Shown: positions 9,166 to 18,952, counted from the first letter of the stretch. The stretch: 64,000 nucleotides of DNA from Winogradskyella helgolandensis (GCF_013404085.1 NZ_JABFHO010000001.1:3547501-3611500), one strand, 5' to 3'. Numbers and translations are program-made. Notes: a model not told the origin generated them from the letters alone.

Positions 9166-10200
9166 TTACTCTAATGAAGCTTCATTTCCAGATAGTAAGC
9201 TAGCTATGACTTTGGTACCTTCAAACTGTTCTAAAATAATTTTAATAAAAACAGTAATCGGAATCGCCATCACTAAACCCGGAATTCCCCATAGAAAGCC
9301 CCAAAACATCAGCATAACTAATACAGCAATCACGTTTATAGAAAAAGATTTCCCCATAAAAATTGGCTCTAAAACAGCACCAAATGTGACTTGCACCATT
9401 GAAATTGCAAAAATAAAGAAGAACAACGTACTTGTTGGATCTAGTTCTACAAAGGCAAAAATGGACAAGAATATTACCGAAATAAAGGAACCAACCATTT
9501 GTACAAAGTTAATAGCGAAGGCAAATAATCCCCAAAAAATTGGGAAGCTTACATCAAAAAACACACACATTAGCCCTGTAAATAGCCCTGTTAAAGCACT
9601 AACTAATACCTTTACTTTAATAAATTTTATAAGATCTTTTTCAATCTTCATGAAGGTTTTAACCGATGTATGTTTTCTTTTTAACAATGTATTATTCAGC
9701 AACTTATGAACATTAATGGATTCTGCTAACCATAATACTACAAAGAAAACGGTCATTAATAAACTGGTTAGGAAAGAATTTAAAAACCCAAGTGTAGATC
9801 CTAAATTTTCTTTTTGAAAGAACTGTCCTAAAAAGCCATGTTCTTGTTCAATCTCTATTCCAAAATTATCTAATAAATAAACTTTTAAGTCGGCTATTTT
9901 TAATTCAGCTTTAGATAAAAATTCCGTGTTATTCGCTAATATTTCTTTGCTAGATAATTGTACTAATTCAATACCTAATTTAAGTCCAACTGCAACCAGC
10001 AATAAAACAATAATTATGCTTACTACTTTGGGGAAATTTCGTCGTCCTAACCAACGCATTAATGGCAAAAACAATAGCGCAATAAACATTGAAAAAATCA
10101 ATGGTATAAATATAAAGGACAATATCTTTAGTAAATAGAATACTAAAGGAACTGCTATAATTAGCAACAACACATTGGTTGTACGTCTTTGTTCTAACAT
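9166..10200 (-). CDS. AI-2E family transporter (inner-membrane permease)
   Basis: A 344-residue integral membrane protein of the AI-2E (PerM/TqsA, PF01594) family. It has a typical N-terminal pair of hydrophobic segments, a soluble middle (about residues 75-140), then five or six further membrane segments ending in GIPGLVMAIPITVFIKIILE, the family's C-terminal signature. Members export small molecules such as autoinducer-2 or act as Na+/H+ antiporters, so the substrate is not assigned. A TATCTTTG -7 element lies at 10227-10234 upstream. It may be a separate unit from dnaB, which lies about 70 nt upstream on the same strand. Confidence 0.88.
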   Translation of the reverse strand: MLEQRRTTNVLLLIIAVPLVFYLLKILSFIFIPLIFSMFIALLFLPLMRWLGRRNFPKVVSIIIVLLLVAVGLKLGIELVQLSSKEILANNTEFLSKAELKIADLKVYLLDNFGIEIEQEHGFLGQFFQKENLGSTLGFLNSFLTSLLMTVFFVVLWLAESINVHKLLNNTLLKRKHTSVKTFMKIEKDLIKFIKVKVLVSALTGLFTGLMCVFFDVSFPIFWGLFAFAINFVQMVGSFISVIFLSIFAFVELDPTSTLFFFIFAISMVQVTFGAVLEPIFMGKSFSINVIAVLVMLMFWGFLWGIPGLVMAIPITVFIKIILEQFEGTKVIASLLSGNEASLE

Positions 10201-10269
10201 GAGGCAACTTCTTTTAACTAAGCGTTCAAAGATACATCAAAATACACTTTTCATTTCCATAAATCACTG

Positions 10270-11805
10270 TTAAAATGGTACTCCATCATCTTCTGGCCCA
10301 CCAAAGGCATCTGAAGCTGAAGGAAATTTATCAGGACTAAATGTATTATCGTTAGCTGCATCATTCATTTTAGAATGAAACTCTGCACCAAAAGGAGTAT
10401 CAAAATCATCTAAATTATCAAACTTACCTAAATGACCGATAAACTTCAATCGTATATTTTCTAGACCACCATTTCTATGTTTTGCGACAATGAATTCACC
10501 CTGACCCTCAGTTGGAGAACGTTCTTCATCATCCCATTCGTCAATTTTATAATATTCTGGTCTATATATAAACGCCACAATATCTGCATCTTGCTCAATC
10601 GCACCAGATTCACGTAAATCAGATAATAAAGGGCGTTTACTACCTCCACGCGTTTCTACAGCACGCGATAACTGTGATAAGGCAATTACAGGAATACTTA
10701 ATTCTTTTGCTAACGCTTTAAGGTTTCGAGAAATCATGGAAATTTCTTGTTCACGATTACCTCCTTTTTGACTACCACCTGCCGTCATTAATTGCAAGTA
10801 GTCAATCATAATCATCTTAATACCGTATTGCGATGCTAAACGACGTGCCTTTGCTCTTAAATCGAAAATAGAAAGCGATGGTGTGTCATCAATAAATAAA
10901 GGTGCTTGCTCTAAAGTTTTTACTTTAACGTTAAGCTGCTCCCATTCGTGCTTTTCTAATTTACCAGTTCTTAATTTTTCTGAAGATAAGCCAGTTTCAC
11001 TAGAAATTAAACGGGTTATTAATTGAACTGAAGACATCTCCAGAGAAAAGAATGCAACGGGTGTATTACTATTAACAGCAACGTTTCTTGCCATTGTAAG
11101 TGTTAAAGCTGTTTTACCCATACCTGGACGAGCAGCAACAATAATTAAATCACTTGGCTGCCAACCTGAGGTTAATTTATCGAGTTTATCAAAACCAGAA
11201 GCGACACCACTCATCCCCTCTTTATTAGACATTTCCTCAATTTTCTTTTTCGCTTGAATAACTAAACTCTGAGCAGATTCTGTAGATTTCTTAACGTTAC
11301 CTTGGGTGACTTCATATAATTTTGCTTCAGCTGTATCTAAAAGGTCAAAAACATCCTTAGTTTCGTCATAAGCTTCTTCTATAATTTCGTTTGAAATTTT
11401 AATTAAACTTCTCTGAATAAATTTTTGAAGGATAATACGTGCATGAAACTCAATATGTGCCGAAGATGATACGCGTTGTGTTAAAGAAATGAGGTAAAAA
11501 TCACCACCAATAGCTTCTAACTTTTCATCTTTCTTTAATTGGCTCGAAACAGTTAATAAGTCAATAGGCTCACTGTTTTCGAAAAGTTTAAAAATGGCTT
11601 CAAAAATGTGTTTGTGTGCTTCTTTATAAAAAGAATCTGGACTTAAAATATCAATTACTTCGTCTACACCTTTTTTATCAATCATCATCGCCCCAAGCAC
11701 AACCTCTTCTAAATCAGTTGCTTGTGGCGGAATTTTTCCTTTTTCTAAACTAATGATAGTGCTTTTATCAACTTTGTAGCCTTGTACTGGATTGGGTTGT
11801 TTCAT
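10270..11805 (-). CDS. dnaB: Replicative DNA helicase DnaB
   Basis: DnaB is the hexameric 5'-3' helicase that opens DNA at the replication fork. The protein has the N-terminal primase-interacting domain (PQATDLEEVVLGAMMID), a linker, and a RecA-like core with Walker A (AARPGMGKT) and Walker B (MIMIDYLQLM). A Flavobacteria-type acidic tail follows. I chose ATG 11805 (MKQPNPVQGYK, 511 residues); a TTG three codons upstream would add MLL and overlaps a TACTTTTG -7-like box at 11812-11819. No intein or insertion is seen. Confidence 0.95.
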   Translation of the reverse strand: MKQPNPVQGYKVDKSTIISLEKGKIPPQATDLEEVVLGAMMIDKKGVDEVIDILSPDSFYKEAHKHIFEAIFKLFENSEPIDLLTVSSQLKKDEKLEAIGGDFYLISLTQRVSSSAHIEFHARIILQKFIQRSLIKISNEIIEEAYDETKDVFDLLDTAEAKLYEVTQGNVKKSTESAQSLVIQAKKKIEEMSNKEGMSGVASGFDKLDKLTSGWQPSDLIIVAARPGMGKTALTLTMARNVAVNSNTPVAFFSLEMSSVQLITRLISSETGLSSEKLRTGKLEKHEWEQLNVKVKTLEQAPLFIDDTPSLSIFDLRAKARRLASQYGIKMIMIDYLQLMTAGGSQKGGNREQEISMISRNLKALAKELSIPVIALSQLSRAVETRGGSKRPLLSDLRESGAIEQDADIVAFIYRPEYYKIDEWDDEERSPTEGQGEFIVAKHRNGGLENIRLKFIGHLGKFDNLDDFDTPFGAEFHSKMNDAANDNTFSPDKFPSASDAFGGPEDDGVPF

Positions 11806-11917
11806 AAGTAACAAAAGTAGTTAAATAGTGTTGAGAAAATGAAGATGATCGCTTTACGATGTCAACATATCATCAACAATCTAACTGTTAATAACTTGAT
11901 TTTATTGTTAATAGCGC

Positions 11918-11952
11918 CAAAAAAAACCGAAGCCAAAACTTCAGTTTTTTTT
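11918..11952 (-). terminator. Intrinsic terminator after accA (bidirectional shape)
   Basis: Stem AAACCGAAG (11924-11932) / CTTCAGTTT (11939-11947) with one mismatch. On the minus strand it is followed by U8 (A-run 11919-11926), about 22 nt after the accA stop. Confidence 0.75.
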
Positions 11953-11973
11953 AGTACCCTATGTTCGTTGGAA

Positions 11974-12927
11974 TTAGTCTTTATAGACTCCCATAGCGTC
12001 ATATTTTTCCATACGTTGCTTTACTAAATCTTTTGGTGATAAGTTTTTAAGCTCTTCATAAGATTTAACTATGGCGTCTTTTACAGCCGAAAATGTTTTG
12101 TTTCTATCGGTATGCGCACCACCAAGTGGTTCTTTAATAATAGAATCTACAAGCTTCATACGCTTCATATCTTTAGCTGTAAGTTTTAAAGCTTCCGCTG
12201 CTTGTTCTTTATATTCCCAGCTCCTCCATAATATAGAAGAACAAGATTCTGGTGAAATCACAGAATACCAAGTATTCTCTAACATCATCACACGATCACC
12301 TACTCCAATGCCTAAAGCTCCACCTGAAGCACCTTCACCAATAATAATAGTAATGATTGGTACTTTAAGACGTGCCATTTCTAAGATATTTCTAGCAATT
12401 GCTTCTCCTTGTCCACGCTCTTCAGCTTCCAATCCAGGATAAGCACCGGGAGTGTCTATTAAAGTTACCACAGGAATTCCGAATTTCTCAGCAGATTTCA
12501 TAAGTCGTAATGCTTTACGGTAGCCTTCTGGATTAGACATTCCGAAATTGCGATACTGCCTTGTTTTGGTATTAAATCCTTTTTGTTGACCAATAAACAT
12601 ATATGATTGATCACCAATTTTACCTAATCCACCAATCATGGCTTTATCATCCTTAACATTTCGGTCTCCGTGTAACTCCAAAAATGTATCTCCACAAAGT
12701 GCTTTAATATGATCTAAAGTATAAGGTCTATTAGGATGACGAGACAACTGAACACGTTGCCAAGCCGTAAGGTTTTTGTAAATATCTTTCTTCGTTTCAG
12801 CGAGCTTTTTTTCAATCTGTTTACAGGTTTCAGTAACATCTACTTCACTTTCCTTGCCTATAATTTCACATTTATCTAGTTGCTCTTCTAGTTCTTTTAT
12901 TGGTAATTCAAACTCTAAATATTCCAT
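11974..12927 (-). CDS. accA: Acetyl-CoA carboxylase carboxyltransferase subunit alpha
   Basis: The alpha subunit of the carboxyltransferase transfers carboxyl from biotin-BCCP to acetyl-CoA, the first step of fatty acid synthesis. The 317-residue protein has the family's N-terminal coiled-coil region, then [16 protein letters not shown], the crotonase-fold core with [20 protein letters not shown] and the oxyanion-hole [15 protein letters not shown]. Length is normal. It is transcribed alone on the minus strand, with a TAGGTTTG -7 element about 45 nt upstream and a terminator downstream. Confidence 0.96.
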   Translation of the reverse strand: MEYLEFELPIKELEEQLDKCEIIGKESEVDVTETCKQIEKKLAETKKDIYKNLTAWQRVQLSRHPNRPYTLDHIKALCGDTFLELHGDRNVKDDKAMIGGLGKIGDQSYMFIGQQKGFNTKTRQYRNFGMSNPEGYRKALRLMKSAEKFGIPVVTLIDTPGAYPGLEAEERGQGEAIARNILEMARLKVPIITIIIGEGASGGALGIGVGDRVMMLENTWYSVISPESCSSILWRSWEYKEQAAEALKLTAKDMKRMKLVDSIIKEPLGGAHTDRNKTFSAVKDAIVKSYEELKNLSPKDLVKQRMEKYDAMGVYKD

Positions 12928-12970
12928 ACAATTTGAAGTTAGTTTTGTTTTAGTTAGTATAGTTAGGGTA

Positions 12971-12978
12971 CAAACCTA
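12971..12978 (-). promoter_or_regulatory. Candidate -7 element of accA
   Basis: On the minus strand this reads TAGGTTTG and matches the Bacteroidota -7 consensus TAnnTTTG, 44 nt before the accA start. No clear -33 TTG is found at the ideal spacing. Confidence 0.4.
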
Positions 12979-13072
12979 CGTATTCTTATTTCGATATTAG
13001 AAAAAATATATAAAAAAGTAAGTTCACATTTCAATTTACAAAAATAGAATTTATTAAATAAACTATAAAAAT

Positions 13073-13981
13073 TTAATTGGTAATACTGCTTGTGTTATTT
13101 CTTCTCCTTTTATAATTTTTAAAAACGGCATCAAATAAAACGGTAACTAAAACAAGCACAGCACCTATATAAAATTGTGGAGACATCTTTTCTGTTTCAG
13201 GAAAAAGGACTAACGCGATGGCTATTCCGTAAACAGGTTCTAAATTATAGCTTAAAATTGCTGTAAAAGGACTTATATAACGCATAATATCTACCGAGCC
13301 AATAAATGCATAGGCTGTACAAACTGAAGCTAAAATAAATAAGTAAACCCAATCAGAAGTTGAGAGTGTAAAAAATTCGGCATTAAAACTTTTTCCTGTT
13401 AATAGAATAAATACCGTTAAAAAAAGCACTCCACTTATAAATTCATAAAATGAAATAACTGTTGCGCTATGTCGCTCAATAAAAAGACCATTTATTACCG
13501 CAAATAATGTTGAGAATAATGCAGAGAACAAGCCTAAAATGATACCATTAATATATCCCATTTCACTACTCGTAATTAAAAACACACCGAGAATCACAAT
13601 GATTCCAAAGATAATTTCATAACCTAAAATACGACGTTTAAACAGAATGGGTTCTATAAAAGAGGCGAAAAATGCACCTGAGGAAAACATAGCTAAAGCA
13701 ATAGAAACATTAGCCTGATTAATAGCTTCAAAAAAAGTAATCCAGTGTAGAGCTATGATAATACCAGCCAGAAAAAAATTTGAAAGTGATTTTTTAGATA
13801 CTTTGATATTTATCCTCACAATTTTAATGTAAATAAACATTAAAATTCCGGCCATTGCCATCCTATACCAAACAAGTTCTAGTGCTCCAATGGTAATTAG
13901 TTCGCCTAAAATCGCTGTAAAACCAGCAATTACAACAAGAACATGTAAGTGTAAATAATGCTTTAGTTTAGCGTTTTGCAT
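13073..13981 (-). CDS. EamA/DMT-superfamily metabolite exporter
   Basis: A 302-residue membrane protein with about ten hydrophobic segments arranged as two EamA repeats (about residues 10-140 and 155-285), the drug/metabolite transporter form. It is expected in the inner membrane exporting amino acids or other metabolites; the substrate is unknown. Its start overlaps the 3' end of the LptF/G-type gene by 14 nt, so the two are translationally coupled and share a transcript that probably starts at tgt. Confidence 0.88.
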   Translation of the reverse strand: MQNAKLKHYLHLHVLVVIAGFTAILGELITIGALELVWYRMAMAGILMFIYIKIVRINIKVSKKSLSNFFLAGIIIALHWITFFEAINQANVSIALAMFSSGAFFASFIEPILFKRRILGYEIIFGIIVILGVFLITSSEMGYINGIILGLFSALFSTLFAVINGLFIERHSATVISFYEFISGVLFLTVFILLTGKSFNAEFFTLSTSDWVYLFILASVCTAYAFIGSVDIMRYISPFTAILSYNLEPVYGIAIALVLFPETEKMSPQFYIGAVLVLVTVLFDAVFKNYKRRRNNTSSITN

Positions 13982-15044
13982 TTTGAAGTAGATATATGGC
14001 TAAAATACCAAATATTACATTAGGAAACCATACAGCAACTATAGCTGGAAAATCAGATTGTTCTGCCATTACGCCAAAAACCTTATCAAAGAAAACATAA
14101 ATCATAGCAATAGCAATACCAACGGCAAGGTTAGTACCCATGCCTCCTCTTCGTTTTACTGAAGACACAGCAACCGCTATAATGGTAAGAATAAATATAG
14201 AAACAGGTAAACTCCATTTTCGTAATTTTACAACTTCATAGCGTCCTATATTAGGTGAGCCTCTCCGTTTTTCTGCAGCAATAAACTTAAGTAATTCACC
14301 ATAAGGTTTTGTTTCTGCAGCATATTGAACAGGTGTTAAATCTTCCAATTCAAATGGAAATTGCATTAGTTTTTGACTCTCTTCTTCTACCGTTTCAATG
14401 CCATCATTAAATGACCGTTTTATATAGGTAGTAAGTTTATATGCACTATCCTTTTCAACATAACTAATTCTGTCTGCAAAAATTTTGTATTTCAGTTCGT
14501 TGCCTTCAAAATGTTCGTATGTAAATTTTAAGCCTGTATTGGTCTTGGGTATAAAATTACTGACGTAGATATAGTCTTGATCATTAATTTGTTGGTAAAC
14601 ATCTTTGGTTTGCTGAACGGATCTATTCTTTCTTAAATACTTATATTTAAATTCATTAAATCCCTGACTTGCAATAGGTGCTAAATACATCCCTAAAAAC
14701 AAAGCAAATCCAGCCACCATGGTAGCTCCAATTAAATACGGTCTTAAGAACCTTGAAAACGAAACTCCTGAACTTAAAAAAGCCACGATTTCTGTATTAT
14801 TAGCCAACTTAGAAGTAAACCAAATAACGGATAGAAATAAAAATAATGGAAATAAAAGGTTCGCAAAATAAACTGTAAAATCTAAATAATAATATGCAAT
14901 CTCACCAAACGGCACATCATTTTCTAACATTTTACCAACCTTCTCAGCTAAATCTACTATTATACCGATAGGAACAAACAGCAATAACATCATTAGAAAT
15001 GTAAATAAATACCGTTTTAATATGTACCAATCTAGAATTTTCAA
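13968..15044 (-). CDS. LptF/LptG-family permease (YjgP/YjgQ)
   Basis: A 358-residue inner-membrane component of the lipopolysaccharide export ABC transporter, which with LptB extracts LPS and passes it to the periplasmic bridge. It has three N-terminal membrane segments including WYILKRYLFTFLMMLLLF, a periplasmic beta-jellyroll (about residues 130-260), and three C-terminal segments containing GGMGTNLAVGIAIAMIYVFF. In Bacteroidota a single gene of this type often follows tgt, as here, 58 nt downstream. Whether it is F or G is not decided. Confidence 0.9.
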   Translation of the reverse strand: MKILDWYILKRYLFTFLMMLLLFVPIGIIVDLAEKVGKMLENDVPFGEIAYYYLDFTVYFANLLFPLFLFLSVIWFTSKLANNTEIVAFLSSGVSFSRFLRPYLIGATMVAGFALFLGMYLAPIASQGFNEFKYKYLRKNRSVQQTKDVYQQINDQDYIYVSNFIPKTNTGLKFTYEHFEGNELKYKIFADRISYVEKDSAYKLTTYIKRSFNDGIETVEEESQKLMQFPFELEDLTPVQYAAETKPYGELLKFIAAEKRRGSPNIGRYEVVKLRKWSLPVSIFILTIIAVAVSSVKRRGGMGTNLAVGIAIAMIYVFFDKVFGVMAEQSDFPAIVAVWFPNVIFGILAIYLLQNAKR

Positions 15045-15102
15045 GTCTTATCGTTTATTGTTTGTTGTTTAGTTGAAATGCATTCTTATTCGATTTCAAT
15101 TT

Positions 15103-16233
15103 CTATAATCGGTTATCCATTTGCTTCACCATTTTATCCTTCCAAGCTCTAAAATCACCTGCAATAATATGTTTTCTAGCTTCTCTAGTTAACCAAAGAT
15201 AAAAACCTAGATTATGTATAGTAGCAATTTGCTTTCCTAATAATTCATTAACCGTAAATAAATGTCTTAAATACGCTTTAGTATATTCGGTATCTACAAA
15301 TGTAATTCCCATTTCATCTACAGGCGAAAAATCATTAGCCCATTTTAAATTTTTGATATTAATTGAGCCATGAGCTGTAAACAACATGCCGTTTCTAGCA
15401 TTTCTTGTTGGCATTACACAATCAAACATATCTACACCTAACGCTATATTTTCTAATATATTGATTGGTGTACCAACTCCCATTAAATATCGCGGTTTGT
15501 CTTCTGGTAAAATATTACAAACGATATCTGTCATAGCATACATTTCTTCCGCTGGCTCACCAACTGAAAGTCCACCAATAGCATTCCCTTCTGCTCCTGC
15601 ATTGGCAATATATTCTGCAGATTGCTCACGTAAATCTTTATAACAACTTCCTTGAACAATCGGAAAAAATGTTTGTTCATAATCGTACTTAAAAGGTGTT
15701 TTTTTTAGATGCGTTAAACAACGTTCTAACCAACGATGTGTCATATGCATAGAACGTTTTGCATAATTATAGTCACAAGGATAAGGTGTACACTCATCAA
15801 AAGCCATAATAATATCGGCACCAATACTTCGCTGAACTTCCATCACGTTTTCTGGTGTGAACACATGGTAACTACCATCAATATGTGATTTAAACTTTAC
15901 ACCTTCTTCTTTTATCTTTCGATTCGAAGACATTGAATATACTTGGTAACCACCAGAATCGGTTAAAATATTACGATCCCAATTCATAAATTTATGCAAA
16001 CCTCCAGCTTGTTCTAAAATTGGAGTTTGAGGCCTTAAATAGAGATGATAGGTATTTCCAAGAATAATATCTGGATTAATATCATTCTTCAACTCACGTT
16101 GATGCACTCCTTTTACGGATGCTACAGTTCCAACTGGCATAAAAATAGGTGTTTCTATGGTGCCATGATCTGTAGTAATGGTTCCTGCTCTTGCTTTAGT
16201 TTCTTTATCGTTTGCTACTCTTGTAAATTTCAT
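15103..16233 (-). CDS. tgt: tRNA-guanine transglycosylase (queuine tRNA-ribosyltransferase)
   Basis: TGT swaps guanine-34 for preQ1 in tRNAs with GUN anticodons (queuosine pathway). Visible are the base-exchange region LTDSGGYQVYSMS, the catalytic-Asp segment (MAFDECTPYPC, then VDMFDCVMPTRNARNG) and GGLSVGEP. The canonical Zn cluster CxCxxC...H is not seen: the C-terminal part carries no CxC motif. I chose ATG 16233 (MKFTRVANDKETK, 376 residues); the upstream TTG at 16254 lies inside a TATATTTG -7 box. Next on the strand are the LptF/G and EamA genes. Confidence 0.94.
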   Translation of the reverse strand: MKFTRVANDKETKARAGTITTDHGTIETPIFMPVGTVASVKGVHQRELKNDINPDIILGNTYHLYLRPQTPILEQAGGLHKFMNWDRNILTDSGGYQVYSMSSNRKIKEEGVKFKSHIDGSYHVFTPENVMEVQRSIGADIIMAFDECTPYPCDYNYAKRSMHMTHRWLERCLTHLKKTPFKYDYEQTFFPIVQGSCYKDLREQSAEYIANAGAEGNAIGGLSVGEPAEEMYAMTDIVCNILPEDKPRYLMGVGTPINILENIALGVDMFDCVMPTRNARNGMLFTAHGSINIKNLKWANDFSPVDEMGITFVDTEYTKAYLRHLFTVNELLGKQIATIHNLGFYLWLTREARKHIIAGDFRAWKDKMVKQMDNRL

Positions 16234-16251
16234 GTATAATAAGTCAGACGG

Positions 16252-16259
16252 CAAATATA
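16252..16259 (-). promoter_or_regulatory. Candidate -7 element of tgt
   Basis: The minus strand reads TATATTTG, a full match to TAnnTTTG, 19 nt upstream of the chosen tgt ATG. It argues against the longer TTG start, which would overlap it. Confidence 0.5.
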
Positions 16260-16402
16260 AATAACTCTATTACATTCCTTCTTAAATTAGATTTAAAAAA
16301 TAGGTGCTTATCAATATTTGGAATAGGCACTTCAATTTTTAAAATTTTCGACATATTGTTAGCAAATCATACAATTCGTTAATAAGTGCATCATGTCAAC
16401 TT

Positions 16403-16432
16403 TTGATAACCCTTAGTAAAAAGTTATTTTTG
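16403..16432 (+). promoter_or_regulatory. Promoter of the transketolase genes
   Basis: TTG (16403-16405), a 19-nt spacer and TATTTTTG (16425-16432) match the Bacteroidota sigma-A promoter TTG-N19-TAnnTTTG exactly. The predicted transcript would have a leader of about 20 nt before ATG 16458. Confidence 0.75.
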
Positions 16433-16457
16433 TGGCATAAAACTTAAGCAATATAAC

Positions 16458-17303
16458 ATGCCAAACATTAAAGAATTAACTGATTTAACTACTCAAGTTC
16501 GTAGAGATATTATACGAATGGTACACAAGGTAAACTCTGGTCATCCAGGAGGATCACTAGGCTGTGCTGAATTTTTTGTTTCTCTATACCAAGAGCTGAT
16601 GGAAAGAAAAGACGGTTTTGATATGGACGGAATTGGAGAAGATTTATTTTTCCTTTCAAACGGACATATTTCACCTGTATTTTATAGCGTATTGGCAAGA
16701 TCTGGATATTTTCCTGTTGAAGAGCTGAATACTTTTAGACTTATTGACTCGCGTTTACAAGGCCATCCAACAACACATGAAGGGTTACCTGGAATCCGAA
16801 TCGCTTCTGGTTCATTAGGTCAAGGAATGTCTGTTGCACTTGGTGCAGCACAAGCCAAAAAATTAAACAATGATGATCATTTAGTTTATAGTCTTCATGG
16901 TGATGGTGAATTACAAGAAGGCCAAAACTGGGAAGCTATAATGTATGCTTCAGCTAAAAAAGTAGATAATCTTATTTCTACGATAGATTTAAACCAACAA
17001 CAAATTGATGGTTCTACTGACGATGTTTTACCAATGGGTAGCATAAGAGCAAAATTTGAAGCTTTTGGCTGGATCGTTTTAGACATTGAAAAAGGGAACG
17101 ATATTGAGTCTATTCTTAAAGGTATGAAAGAAGCAAAATCATTAACAGGACAAGGAAAACCTGTTTGTGTTCTTTTACATACGGTTATGGGTAATGGAAT
17201 CGATTTTATGATGCATACACATGCTTGGCATGGAAAAGCTCCTAACGATGAGCAATTAAAGGAAGGTTTATCTCAAAATCCTGAAACATTAGGAGATTAC
17301 TAA
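16458..17303 (+). CDS. Transketolase, N-terminal (ThDP-binding) subunit
   Basis: This is the first half of a split transketolase, which moves two-carbon units between sugar phosphates in the pentose phosphate pathway. The 281-residue protein has HPGGSLGCAEF, the conserved LSNGHISP, and the ThDP/Mg motif HGDGELQEGQNWEAIMYAS followed by DLNQQQIDG. It lacks the pyrimidine-binding and C-terminal domains, which are supplied by the next gene 43 nt downstream. Split transketolases are common in Bacteroidota. A consensus promoter lies immediately upstream. Confidence 0.95.
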   Translation: MPNIKELTDLTTQVRRDIIRMVHKVNSGHPGGSLGCAEFFVSLYQELMERKDGFDMDGIGEDLFFLSNGHISPVFYSVLARSGYFPVEELNTFRLIDSRLQGHPTTHEGLPGIRIASGSLGQGMSVALGAAQAKKLNNDDHLVYSLHGDGELQEGQNWEAIMYASAKKVDNLISTIDLNQQQIDGSTDDVLPMGSIRAKFEAFGWIVLDIEKGNDIESILKGMKEAKSLTGQGKPVCVLLHTVMGNGIDFMMHTHAWHGKAPNDEQLKEGLSQNPETLGDY

Positions 17304-17346
17304 AAAAAGTCTAATTAAACAGATACCCATTTTTATGGGCATTATT

Positions 17347-18300
17347 ATGAAAACATACACATATACAGAAAAAAAAGATACAAGAAGTGGTTTTGGAGCC
17401 GGTTTAACTGAACTTGGAAGAACAAACCCTAATGTCGTTGCCTTATGTGCTGACTTAATTGGATCTTTAAAAATGGATCAATTCATTGAGGAAAATCCAG
17501 AACGTTTTTTCCAAATCGGAATTGCTGAAGCTAATATGATGGGCATTGCTGCTGGTTTAACTATTGGTGGAAAAATTCCATTTACAGGAACGTTTGCTAA
17601 TTTCTCAACGGGACGCGTTTATGATCAAATTCGTCAATCTATTGCTTACTCTGGTAAGAATGTGAAAATTTGTGCATCTCACGCAGGATTAACTTTAGGA
17701 GAAGATGGTGCAACGCATCAAATTTTGGAAGATATCGGCTTAATGAAAATGTTACCAGGAATGGTGGTTATTAACCCTTGTGATTACAACCAAACAAAAG
17801 CGGCGACTATTGCCATTGCAGATTATGATGGCCCTGTTTATTTAAGGTTTGGTCGTCCGTCTGTGCCAATTTTTACACCTGCTGATCAGAAATTTGAAAT
17901 AGGCAAAGCGATTAAATTTACTGAAGGTTCAGATGTTACTATTGTTGCTACAGGTCACTTAGTTTGGGAAGCTTTAGAAGCATCAAAAGCATTGCATGAA
18001 GCAGGTATTTCTGCTGAAGTAATTAATATTCACACCATAAAACCACTAGATGAGAAAGCTATTTTAGATTCTGTGGCTAAGACAAGATGTATCGTTACTG
18101 CTGAAGAGCATAATCATCTTGGAGGTCTTGGAGAAAGTGTTGCTAGAGTATTAGCACAGCACAATCCTACTCCTCAAGAATTTATAGCAACAAACGATAC
18201 TTTTGGAGAATCTGGAACACCAGCACAACTAATGGATAAGTATGGTTTAAATAGTGAAGCGATTCAAAATGCTGTTAAAAAAATACTGAAAAGGAAATAA
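17347..18300 (+). CDS. Transketolase, C-terminal subunit
   Basis: The second half of the split transketolase. The 317-residue protein (from ATG 17347, MKTYTYTEKKDTRSG; an ATG at 17335 would add MGII) has the pyrimidine-binding domain (PERFFQIGIAEANMMGIAAG, where E activates ThDP) and the transketolase C-terminal domain (VTAEEHNHLGGLGESVA). It must pair with the product of the preceding gene. Its last 42 coding bases plus TT (18259-18302) recur exactly at 19177-19220, between the two porin-like genes that follow. Confidence 0.95.
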   Translation: MKTYTYTEKKDTRSGFGAGLTELGRTNPNVVALCADLIGSLKMDQFIEENPERFFQIGIAEANMMGIAAGLTIGGKIPFTGTFANFSTGRVYDQIRQSIAYSGKNVKICASHAGLTLGEDGATHQILEDIGLMKMLPGMVVINPCDYNQTKAATIAIADYDGPVYLRFGRPSVPIFTPADQKFEIGKAIKFTEGSDVTIVATGHLVWEALEASKALHEAGISAEVINIHTIKPLDEKAILDSVAKTRCIVTAEEHNHLGGLGESVARVLAQHNPTPQEFIATNDTFGESGTPAQLMDKYGLNSEAIQNAVKKILKRK

Positions 18301-18302
18301 TT
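18259..18302 (+). repeat. 44-bp direct repeat, copy 1 (3' end of transketolase gene)
   Basis: This segment includes the end of the C-terminal transketolase gene with its TAA. It is identical over 44 of 44 bases to 19177-19220. The distance to the next start codon is 59 nt from the stop in both copies. Confidence 0.95.
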
Positions 18303-18315
18303 ATATTTAATAGCG

Positions 18316-18335
18316 GCATTCATACAACTGAATGC
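18316..18335 (+). other. Hairpin between transketolase and the first barrel gene
   Basis: GCATTCA (18316-18322) pairs with TGAATGC (18329-18335) across a 6-nt loop. No T-run follows, so it is a weak candidate for an attenuator or RNA-stability element. Confidence 0.3.
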
Positions 18336-18358
18336 GAATATTTAAACATTAGAAAATT

Positions 18359-18952
18359 GTGAATAATTTAAAAAGATTAATCATCACAAGTGCATTTTTT
18401 GCTCTTGTAGGGTTTACAGCCTCTGGTCAAAATCCAATTTCTTATGGAATTAAAGGTGGTTTAAATTATGGTGCTACAGGAGAATACTTTGATGCACTTA
18501 GCTTTAATCGCAGTAATCCGGATAAAAACATAGGTTACCATATTGGTGTTTTTGGCAAGATGGGTGATGAAATTTATTTAAGACCTGAGGTTGTTTACAC
18601 CGCTATCAAAAGTGATTACGATAATGCTGAATTCAATGTTAGAAAAATTGATGTTCCTATCTTAGTAGGTGTTCAACTTATAGATCATTTAAGTGTATTT
18701 GCTGGACCCGCTATGCAATTTATCCTAGATTCAGATTTTCGCGGTATCGATATAGACAATATTCGACACAAATTTAGAGTTGGTTTTAATTTTGGAATTG
18801 CTGTTGATTTCAATACAATAGGTATTGATTTAAGATATGAAAGAGGTTTTGACAATAATGAAGCTTCCTTTAAAGAAGAAAATCAAGGTAGATACAGTAG
18901 AATTGACACCAAGCCTAACCATCTAATTTTGAGCGTATCGCTAACGCTTTAG
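18359..18952 (+). CDS. Outer-membrane beta-barrel protein, copy A
   Basis: A 197-residue protein that starts on GTG, with a signal peptide (about 23 residues, ending ASG-QNP). An OmpA-like eight-strand barrel of the porin-family (OMP_b-brl_2) follows: alternating hydrophobic strands, GIKGGLNYGATG, SVFAGPAMQF, GIDLRYERG and a short C-terminal strand. It should sit in the outer membrane; function unknown. It is roughly 60% identical to the gene at 19277 by eye, in the same order and orientation. It lies 58 nt after transketolase. Confidence 0.85.
   Translation: MNNLKRLIITSAFFALVGFTASGQNPISYGIKGGLNYGATGEYFDALSFNRSNPDKNIGYHIGVFGKMGDEIYLRPEVVYTAIKSDYDNAEFNVRKIDVPILVGVQLIDHLSVFAGPAMQFILDSDFRGIDIDNIRHKFRVGFNFGIAVDFNTIGIDLRYERGFDNNEASFKEENQGRYSRIDTKPNHLILSVSLTL

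Noticed and set aside
9206..9709. Plus-strand frame of 167 codons antisense to the AI-2E permease
   Set aside because: It lies fully inside a well-supported gene on the other strand, is Thr/Ile/Lys-rich low complexity and shows no domain.
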